Source: Microbispora bryophytorum
GTDB taxonomy: Bacteria > Actinomycetota > Actinomycetes > Streptosporangiales > Streptosporangiaceae
DNA length: 64,000 nucleotides
Assembly (NCBI RefSeq): GCF_006874465.1
Contig: NZ_VIRL01000019.1
Coordinates: forward strand, 62,001 to 126,000
Reading direction: 5' to 3'
How positions within the stretch are numbered: the first letter of the stretch is position 1; each line of letters opens with the position of its first letter. Positions 59,056-64,000 of the stretch are shown here, piece after piece. A program made the position numbers and the translations under genes. The notes below the pieces were generated by a model that saw only the letters and a program-made list of their open reading frames with translations, was not told the DNA's origin and made no database searches.

Positions 59056-60564
59056 TTACTCGGGGGGACGGCGGCGCCGGACCAGGGGACGGCGGCGCGC
59101 CGGCCGCTCCTCGGCCTCGCCCGTCTCCTCGGTCTCCTCGCCCCTGCGGGCCCGCTCGTCCCTCCGGGGCTGTTCGCCTTCGCCCCGCTCGGCCTCCGCA
59201 CCGCGCCGCCCGGCCGGTGCCCGCGCGCCGCGCTCCTCCGGCTCGTCCCCGCGCCCGCGGGTGGCCGGCGGCCCGGTACGTCCGGTGCGTCCGCCCGCCT
59301 GGGCGCCCGCGTATGCGGGCCTGCGCGCCCGCTCGGGCTCCTCTTCCTCCTCTTCTTCTTCTTCTTCCTCTTCCTCGTACGGCTCCTCCTCGGCTTCCTC
59401 GTGCTCCTCGGGAGCCGCTTCCTCGGCCGCTTCCTCGTGCTCCTCGGGAGCCGCTTCCTCGGCCGCTTCCTCGTGCTCCTCGGGAGCCGCTTCCTCGCGC
59501 TCCTCGGGGGCCTCCTCGCCCCGCTCGCGGCCCTCGCGTTCGCGCTCCTCGCGCTGCGCCGTCTCGTGGTCCTTGACGACCTCGCTGTCGCGGATCTCGC
59601 CCCGCCAGCCCTCGATCTCGTCGGGACGCAGCAGGGCGTTGGTCATGACGTGCCGTCTGAAGTGCTTGAACTCGAGCCGGACCCGGCGGCCCTGGGCCCG
59701 CCACAGGTTGCCGACACGCTCGAACAACCCCTGCGGGTGATACTCGACGACGAGCAGGACCCGGGTCAGTTCGGGAGTGATCTCGTGGAAGGTCACCGAG
59801 CCGTCCGGGAAGCCCTTCGGCCCCTGCGACCGCCAGACGATCCTGCTGTCGGGAACCTGCTCGACGATCGTCGACTCCCACGTGCGGTGCGACCAGAAGA
59901 CCTGGGCCTTCCACCCGAGCTTCTCGTCGGACTTCTGCTCGACGGTCTCGACCTTCTTCATGAAGCTCGGAAAGTCCTCGAACTGCGTCCACTGGTTATA
60001 GACCAGGCGAAGCGGCGCGCCGATGTCGAGCGACTCGACGATGTTGGTGACCTTGAGCTTCTTGCCCTTGCCGCCCTTGCCTCCGCCGCCCCCGCCGAAC
60101 AGGCCCTTGATCTTCTCCTTGCCGTACGCCAGCATGGCCGCGCGTACGGGGTGGCCGCCGCCGCCCTCGGTCAGAGCGCTGGTGACAGCGCCGAGTAGGC
60201 CGCCTCCGCCCGTCGCGCCGAGCCGGTCGGCCGCCGACTTGAGCAGGTCCCGGGCGTTCCGGCCGTGGGTGAGGCCGCCGAGCAGCCCGCCGAGCGCCTC
60301 ACGCCCGCCGCCCTGTTTCCCGGTGAGCGCGCTGAACAGCCCGGAGCCGCCGTGCTCCACGTAGTCGGTGAGACGGCCGGCGAGGCCGTCGATCTTCCCG
60401 GTGACCCGGGACAGGGCGCGCTCGGCCACGGCCGTGGCGAGGTTCTGGAACTCCTGTCCGAGCCGTTGCGTGGGCAGCGCCCCTTCGTCCGGCGCCCGTG
60501 CACCCTGCCCCCGTGCACCCTGCGCTTGTTCCGTCTGGGCACGTTCCCGCGTCTGTTCGGTCAT
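59056..60564 (-). CDS. SRPBCC-domain gas vesicle cluster protein with a long acidic tail
   Basis: 502 residues. N-terminal helices with Gly-rich runs (1-165), a SRPBCC/polyketide cyclase-like fold (about 168-310: VTNIVESLDIGAPLRLVYNQ, FEDFPSFMKKVETVEQ), then a tail dominated by EEHEEAAEEAAP repeats and a run of Glu (about 340-425), and an Arg-rich end. Comparable genes lie in Streptomyces gas vesicle clusters (GvpZ position). ATG 60564 has GAGGTGAG. The SRPBCC pocket suggests lipid or hydrophobic binding. Confidence 0.8.
   Translation of the reverse strand: MTEQTRERAQTEQAQGARGQGARAPDEGALPTQRLGQEFQNLATAVAERALSRVTGKIDGLAGRLTDYVEHGGSGLFSALTGKQGGGREALGGLLGGLTHGRNARDLLKSAADRLGATGGGGLLGAVTSALTEGGGGHPVRAAMLAYGKEKIKGLFGGGGGGKGGKGKKLKVTNIVESLDIGAPLRLVYNQWTQFEDFPSFMKKVETVEQKSDEKLGWKAQVFWSHRTWESTIVEQVPDSRIVWRSQGPKGFPDGSVTFHEITPELTRVLLVVEYHPQGLFERVGNLWRAQGRRVRLEFKHFRRHVMTNALLRPDEIEGWRGEIRDSEVVKDHETAQREEREREGRERGEEAPEEREEAAPEEHEEAAEEAAPEEHEEAAEEAAPEEHEEAEEEPYEEEEEEEEEEEEEPERARRPAYAGAQAGGRTGRTGPPATRGRGDEPEERGARAPAGRRGAEAERGEGEQPRRDERARRGEETEETGEAEERPARRRPLVRRRRPPE
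59340..59520. repeat. Glu-rich 36-nt and poly-Glu repeat in the SRPBCC protein gene
   Basis: Repeats of CTCCTCGGGAGCCGCTTCCT and poly-CTT/CTC runs on the plus strand encode the EEAAPEEH repeats and poly-Glu tract. About three nearly exact 36-nt copies. Confidence 0.8.
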
Positions 60565-60569
60565 CGGTC

Positions 60570-61124
60570 TCACCTCTTCCGAATCACGGGACGGCTGGGA
60601 CGGATCCGGGGACGGCGTCGCTCCTCGGGTTCGGGCTCCTCGGCCTCCTCCTCGGACGGCTCCTCCTCGTACTCCTCTTCCTCCTCGTAGGCCTCTTCGG
60701 GCTCAGGCTCGCGCTGCTGCGGGCGGCGGCGGGGCACCCGGCGGCGGCCCTCCTCCGGCCGCTCCTCCTCCTCCGCTTCCTCCTCGGCGGCCCGGCCCCG
60801 GCCCTTGGGCTGCCGGAGCGCCTCGGCGCGTTCGTGCAGCTTGTCGCTCAGGTTGTCGATCTGGTGGCTGGTGGCGCGCATGGCGGCCGCCTTGCCGACG
60901 TCCAGCAGGTCGCCGCGCACGCGCTCGGTGATCTTTCCGAGGTCGGGGGCGGCGCCGCCCAGGATCTTGGGGACCTGTTCGAGCAAGGCGCCGGCCGCTC
61001 CCTCTCCCTTGAGGCGGGCGGCGAGGATGGCCAGCGCGAGCACCAGCGCCAGGCGCAGCTTGTGGTGTCGGCCGAGGTAGTAACCCGCGATGACAGCCAG
61101 GGCCACCTTCAGTCCGTCTTTCAT
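60570..61124 (-). CDS. Membrane-anchored acidic protein at the head of the gas vesicle cluster
   Basis: 184 residues. One or two N-terminal hydrophobic helices (MKDGLKVALAVIAGYYLGRH, LALVLALAILAARL), an amphipathic helical part (KITERVRGDLLDVGKAAAMR) and a Glu/Arg-rich tail. ATG 61124 has AGGAGG. Streptomyces clusters hold a similarly placed gene (GvpY position), but I assign no symbol. It is the first gene after the candidate sigma-B-type promoter. Confidence 0.75.
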   Translation of the reverse strand: MKDGLKVALAVIAGYYLGRHHKLRLALVLALAILAARLKGEGAAGALLEQVPKILGGAAPDLGKITERVRGDLLDVGKAAAMRATSHQIDNLSDKLHERAEALRQPKGRGRAAEEEAEEEERPEEGRRRVPRRRPQQREPEPEEAYEEEEEYEEEPSEEEAEEPEPEERRRPRIRPSRPVIRKR

Positions 61125-61214
61125 GATCGCGCCTCCTACTGGCTGCCCCAAAGCGCCGTTCCGGTCATCCGCCCGTCTCGCCGTCCGGCGCTGCGATCCG
61201 ACTGAACGGTATGA

Positions 61215-61239
61215 ATGCCCTAGACGGGCACAGAAAAAC
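61215..61239 (-). promoter_or_regulatory. Candidate SigB/SigF-type promoter for the gas vesicle cluster
   Basis: On the minus strand GTTT (61239-61236), 15 bases, GGGCAT (61220-61215). This fits the GTTT-N15-17-GGGTAT consensus of actinobacterial SigF/SigB promoters. It lies about 91 bp upstream of the cluster's first start. Confidence 0.5.
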
Positions 61240-61398
61240 TCACAGCGGTACATAGCGGACAGTTTTGGCCAGACTTGATCCCGTTCTTAGGGTGTCCGTT
61301 CCTCCCCCCGCCGGGCTCGCGGGTCTTGGTGTGTTGAGGGGCTTTCGATGACCCAAACTCGTCCGACCTCGGATGATTACTCAGCGCAAACGGGGTAG

Positions 61399-61419
61399 TA
61401 CCGCCATGTATCGGCGGTA
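61399..61419. promoter_or_regulatory. 7-7-7 inverted repeat upstream of the Asp23 operon
   Basis: TACCGCC, spacer ATGTATC, GGCGGTA: a perfect inverted repeat 38 bp before the first gene of the operon. Geometry matches the one at 44513-44533 but sequence differs. Confidence 0.4.
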
Positions 61420-61456
61420 ACCGGTACCTACCGCGCGCTGGAAGCGGGGGAGTCAC

Positions 61457-61933
61457 ATGACCGAGACCAGAACGTCGACCGCGACCGTCGAGCCGGCACG
61501 CGGGCGGCCTCTTGGGACGCAGGGCGGCTCCGGCCTGATGACGGAGCGGGGCCGCACCACGATCGCCGACGAGGTGGTCGCGAAGATCGCCGGCATGGCG
61601 GCCCGCGAGATCGACGGAGTCCACGACTTTGGCACCGGTACGGCCCGCGCGTTCGGCGCCATCAAAGGCGCGCTCGGCGGGGAGGACGGTGTCACCCGGG
61701 GCATGTCGGTGGAGGTCGGCGAGCGGCAGGCCGCCGTGGACATCCACCTCATCGTCGAGTACGGCGTCGCGATCCCCGATCTCGCGCAGGCCGTGCGGAG
61801 CCATGTGATCCGCGCGGTGGAACGCATGTGCGGGCTGGAGGTCACCGAGGTCAACATCGCGGTCGACGACGTTCACCTGCCGAGGCAACAGGAGCCGCAG
61901 GCGCCCGAGGACGGGGAGCCGCGGGTCCAATGA
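61457..61933 (+). CDS. Asp23/Gls24 family envelope stress protein
   Basis: 158 residues. The Asp23 core includes TTIADEVVAKIAGMAAREIDG, GMSVEVGERQAAVDIHLIVEYG and EVNIAVDDVHLPRQ. These proteins localise at the membrane through AmaP-like anchors and respond to alkaline or envelope stress. Its stop overlaps the next start (ATGA). Confidence 0.9.
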   Translation: MTETRTSTATVEPARGRPLGTQGGSGLMTERGRTTIADEVVAKIAGMAAREIDGVHDFGTGTARAFGAIKGALGGEDGVTRGMSVEVGERQAAVDIHLIVEYGVAIPDLAQAVRSHVIRAVERMCGLEVTEVNIAVDDVHLPRQQEPQAPEDGEPRVQ

Positions 61934-62355
61934 GCGCCTTCCCGGAGAACGCGGGGACGGAACGCGGCGGCCCGCAGGTCGCGGCGCCCGAGCGGGCCGG
62001 GCCCGGCTCCCCGGGCGGCCCGCCGCCGGAGCGGGATGCCGGAGCGGGCCGGGAAGGCGAGGAACTCGGGGTCTCCGCCCGCAGGATCGCGGACCGCGTG
62101 CTGTCGTGTGCCGACGTCGCCGACCTGTCCCGGGGACCGTTCGGCGTGGTCGCGACGTACCTGCCCGGGGGTCTCGTCCCGGGCGTCGCCATACGGGACG
62201 ACGCCGTCGAGATCGACATCGTCGCCCGGTACGGCAGGCCGCTGCCGGAGATCGCCGACCTGGTCCGCGACGCGATCGGCGGCCTGGCCGGCGGTCGCAA
62301 GGTGGATGTGACGATCGCCGACGTGGTCACAGACGACGGCGGAAGGAAGGAATGA
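61930..62355 (+). CDS. Second Asp23-like protein
   Basis: 141 residues. N-terminal Pro/Gly-rich region (1-45), then a degenerate Asp23 core (SARRIADRVLSCADVADLSR, IDIVARYGRPLPEIADLVRD, KVDVTIADVVTD). Coupled at both ends by ATGA overlaps. Confidence 0.85.
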   Translation: MSAFPENAGTERGGPQVAAPERAGPGSPGGPPPERDAGAGREGEELGVSARRIADRVLSCADVADLSRGPFGVVATYLPGGLVPGVAIRDDAVEIDIVARYGRPLPEIADLVRDAIGGLAGGRKVDVTIADVVTDDGGRKE

Positions 62356-62543
62356 TCATGCAAGGCTATCCGGTCTGGGGGATCGCGGGGCTGCTGTTCG
62401 GCACGGTGCTGGGGGTGGTCGGGGCCTTCGGCGGCCTCAGCGCGTTCATCATCGTCCTGGTCCTCGGCATCGTCGGGTTCCTCGTCGGCCTGGTGCTCGA
62501 AGGCGGCGTACACCTGCCGCAGATGCACCCGAGAAGACAATGA
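62352..62543 (+). CDS. DUF2273-like small membrane protein
   Basis: 63 residues with two hydrophobic helices (VWGIAGLLFGTVLGVVGAFG, FIIVLVLGIVGFLVGLVL). DUF2273 proteins are standard partners of Asp23 and AmaP. The ATG overlaps the previous stop and its stop overlaps the next start. Confidence 0.8.
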   Translation: MIMQGYPVWGIAGLLFGTVLGVVGAFGGLSAFIIVLVLGIVGFLVGLVLEGGVHLPQMHPRRQ

Positions 62544-62902
62544 GCGTGCCCACCGCGCACGGGACGACGACGATCTCGGACCGCGCCTTCACGAGGATCG
62601 CCGAGCAACTGGCGAGCGAGGACGAGCACGTGACCGGCCTGCCGCATGTGTCGGCGTCGGTGTCCGGGGCGGTCTCGGCGGTCCACTGCGATCTGGCCGT
62701 GCGTTATCCGGCGCCGGTGCCGCGGCTCGCCGCGAAGATCCGCGAGCATGTCCGGCGGCGGCTGCGCGAGCTGACCGGCATCGCCGTGGAGAACGTGGAC
62801 ATCGAGGTCGTGAAGCTGGTGCCCGAGCGGAAGTCCGAGCGGAAGTCCGGTCGCAAGCACGAGCGGAGGGGTGGCGATGAGCGAAGGCCGAGGCCTGCCT
62901 GA
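62540..62902 (+). CDS. Third Asp23/Gls24-like protein
   Basis: 120 residues. Core TTISDRAFTRIAEQLASEDE, SAVHCDLAVRYPAPVPRLAA, and ENVDIEVVKLVPERK, then a Lys/Arg-rich tail (SERKSGRKHERRGGDERR). Confidence 0.85.
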   Translation: MSVPTAHGTTTISDRAFTRIAEQLASEDEHVTGLPHVSASVSGAVSAVHCDLAVRYPAPVPRLAAKIREHVRRRLRELTGIAVENVDIEVVKLVPERKSERKSGRKHERRGGDERRPRPA

Positions 62903-63485
62903 GAGGGCGCCGCGCTTCGTCCCGATGCGGGGGTTCGCAGAGGGGGGAGCCCGCCGGGCCTTCCGGCCCAGCCGGGGGCTGCCGGCCGCGGTCGCCGCGC
63001 TCGCGCTGCTGGGGATCGGGGGTCTCACCGCCGTCCACGTGGTCTCCGCGCTGCTGGGGCTCCCCGTCAAGCTCGTGCCGTACGACCAGTGGGCCCGGTG
63101 GGCGAGCACCACGGCCTGGGACGACGGCCGGGTCCTCGCGGTGGCCTCCGCGCTGACCCTGCTCGGCCTGGTGCTGATCCTGATCGCGGCCGTCCCCGGC
63201 AGGGGCCGGATGGTCGCGCTGCGCACCGGGGACCCCGACCTGGTGGTCGGCCTGCCGCGCCGCGCGCTGGCGCGGGCACTGAGAGCCAGGGCGAACGAGG
63301 TGGACGGCGTGCGCGATGCCGGGGCGCGGATGTACGGCTGGCACGCGGACGTGTCGGTCCGGACGGACCTGCGCGACACGGCGGCGCTCGGGCAGCGCGT
63401 GCGGGCGGCCGTGGAGGACGAGCTGGCCCGGCTCGCCCCCGCCCACCATGTCGCGCTGCACCTGCGCGTCCACGGCCCGTCCTAG
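62877..63485 (+). CDS. DUF6286-type membrane protein
   Basis: 202 residues with two hydrophobic helices (LPAAVAALALLGIGGLTAVH, VLAVASALTLLGLVLILIAA) and a C-terminal cytoplasmic domain with GDPDLVVGLPRRALARALRA. This arrangement recurs between Asp23 and AmaP genes in actinobacteria. ATG 62877 overlaps the previous gene. Confidence 0.75.
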   Translation: MSEGRGLPERAPRFVPMRGFAEGGARRAFRPSRGLPAAVAALALLGIGGLTAVHVVSALLGLPVKLVPYDQWARWASTTAWDDGRVLAVASALTLLGLVLILIAAVPGRGRMVALRTGDPDLVVGLPRRALARALRARANEVDGVRDAGARMYGWHADVSVRTDLRDTAALGQRVRAAVEDELARLAPAHHVALHLRVHGPS

Positions 63486-63545
63486 ATAGAGGTCAGGACC
63501 CGTGAACGCGTGCACGGCCCGTCCCAGGTGAAGGAGGCAGGACCG

Positions 63546-64000
63546 GTGAAGACGAGATCGGGCAAGGGCAACCGGGCGGGCCTGGCGCTGTTCGGCCTGG
63601 TTCTGCTGACCGCGGGGGGCCTCGCGCTCGCGCGGGCGCTCGGCGCCTTCGGCGATGCCGCCGTGCGGGAGCCGGTGGTGGACGCCGGGGCGAGGAACCT
63701 CGCGACGACGGCGCCGTGGTTCTGGCCGGTCGTGGCCGCCATCGCGTTCGTGATCGGGCTCATCGGGCTGGCCTGGCTGCTGGCGCTGCTGCGGGTCGAC
63801 CGGCCGCGGCGACTGCGACTGGAGTCGGGCACGACCGGGGTCACCGAGGTCGACGCGCATCCCGCGAGCGAGGCCCTGGCCGAGCAGGTCAGCGCTTACC
63901 CGGACGTGCGCAGGGCACACGCCGTGCTGCGCGGCCCGTCCGACGACCCGCACCTCGACCTCGGCGTCTCCGCCGTGGAACCGGCCGATCTGGGGGCACT
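63546..64000 (+). CDS. AmaP-like membrane anchor, C-terminus beyond the window
   Basis: I translated this partial gene directly. It starts GTG 63546 after GGAGGCAGGA. Two hydrophobic helices (LALFGLVLLTAGGLALARAL, FWPVVAAIAFVIGLIGLAWL) with a cytoplasmic domain starting RLRLESGTTGVTEVDAHPA. AmaP holds Asp23 proteins at the membrane, which fits its place at the end of this operon. The 3' end is cut by the window edge. Confidence 0.75.
   Translation, partial: MKTRSGKGNRAGLALFGLVLLTAGGLALARALGAFGDAAVREPVVDAGARNLATTAPWFWPVVAAIAFVIGLIGLAWLLALLRVDRPRRLRLESGTTGVTEVDAHPASEALAEQVSAYPDVRRAHAVLRGPSDDPHLDLGVSAVEPADLGA

Larger units (their letters stand above)
61125..61456. other. 332-bp divergent region between gas vesicle and Asp23 operons
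   Basis: No ORF. It contains a stress-sigma-like promoter toward the gas vesicle cluster (61215-61239), and a 7-7-7 inverted repeat (61399-61419) ahead of the Asp23 operon. A GGTACC-containing segment lies at 61421-61430. Confidence 0.6.

Overview
The window looks like chromosomal DNA from a high-GC, multicellular, spore-forming actinomycete, most likely of the Streptosporangiaceae (Nonomuraea/Microbispora type). This rests on the extreme third-position GC, frequent GTG/TTG starts, 4-bp ATGA overlaps, SARP and LuxR-ATPase regulators, spore-associated SapA-like domains and a Streptomyces-style gas vesicle cluster. I see no insertion sequence, prophage, CRISPR array or rRNA. The genus is an inference.

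Layout. 1-6.7 kb: a partial NarL-type sensor kinase and a UbiA prenyltransferase (minus strand), then a 2-isopropylmalate synthase and a large LuxR-ATPase regulator (plus). 6.7-9.5 kb: APC permease, PAP2 phosphatase, and a NarL response regulator. 9.5-14.1 kb (minus): a sensor kinase with unusual repeat insertions, an ECF42-type sigma factor fused to a degenerate tyrosine-recombinase domain, and its DGPF/YCII partner. 14.1-16.4 kb: a 45-bp minisatellite, a DUF998 membrane protein, a 38-bp palindrome, and an alpha/beta hydrolase behind a leader with a small ORF and hairpin. 16.4-21.9 kb (minus): an MprAB-like two-component system with a secreted repeat protein, an orphan kinase, DedA, a small helical protein, and a pair of inverted DnaA boxes. 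22.1-24.6 kb: two secreted cell-wall hydrolases sharing a nearly identical SapA-like C-terminal domain.

24.7-42.7 kb: a SARP regulator, then a complete selenocysteine economy. This comprises a formate dehydrogenase whose catalytic residue is an in-frame TGA followed by a SECIS-like hairpin, its Fe-S and NrfD-type subunits, selD, tRNA-Sec(UCA), selA and selB. A second copy of the leader-hydrolase unit (with Asn in place of the nucleophile Ser), a two-component system and a DUF4143 ATPase with a 23-bp iteron array are interspersed. 42.7-44.0 kb: a DNA photolyase.

44.6-51.2 kb: a four-gene unit built around an EspI/MinD-like ATPase with membrane-anchored and secreted low-complexity partners. 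51.2-54.4 kb: a CDGSH protein, glycosyltransferase, iron-containing redox enzyme and methyltransferase. 54.5-61.1 kb (minus): a gas vesicle cluster (two accessory genes, then gvpA-F-G-O-J-L-S-K) behind a stress-sigma-like promoter. 61.4-64.0 kb: a divergent Asp23/Gls24-DUF2273-DUF6286-AmaP envelope-stress operon running off the edge.

Best candidates for something undescribed: the sigma factor-recombinase fusion; the duplicated uORF/hairpin leader upstream of two paralogous hydrolases, one of which has lost its nucleophile; the 23-bp iteron array at the ATPase inside the selenocysteine locus; and the widespread frame-preserving tandem-repeat expansions inside coding genes.
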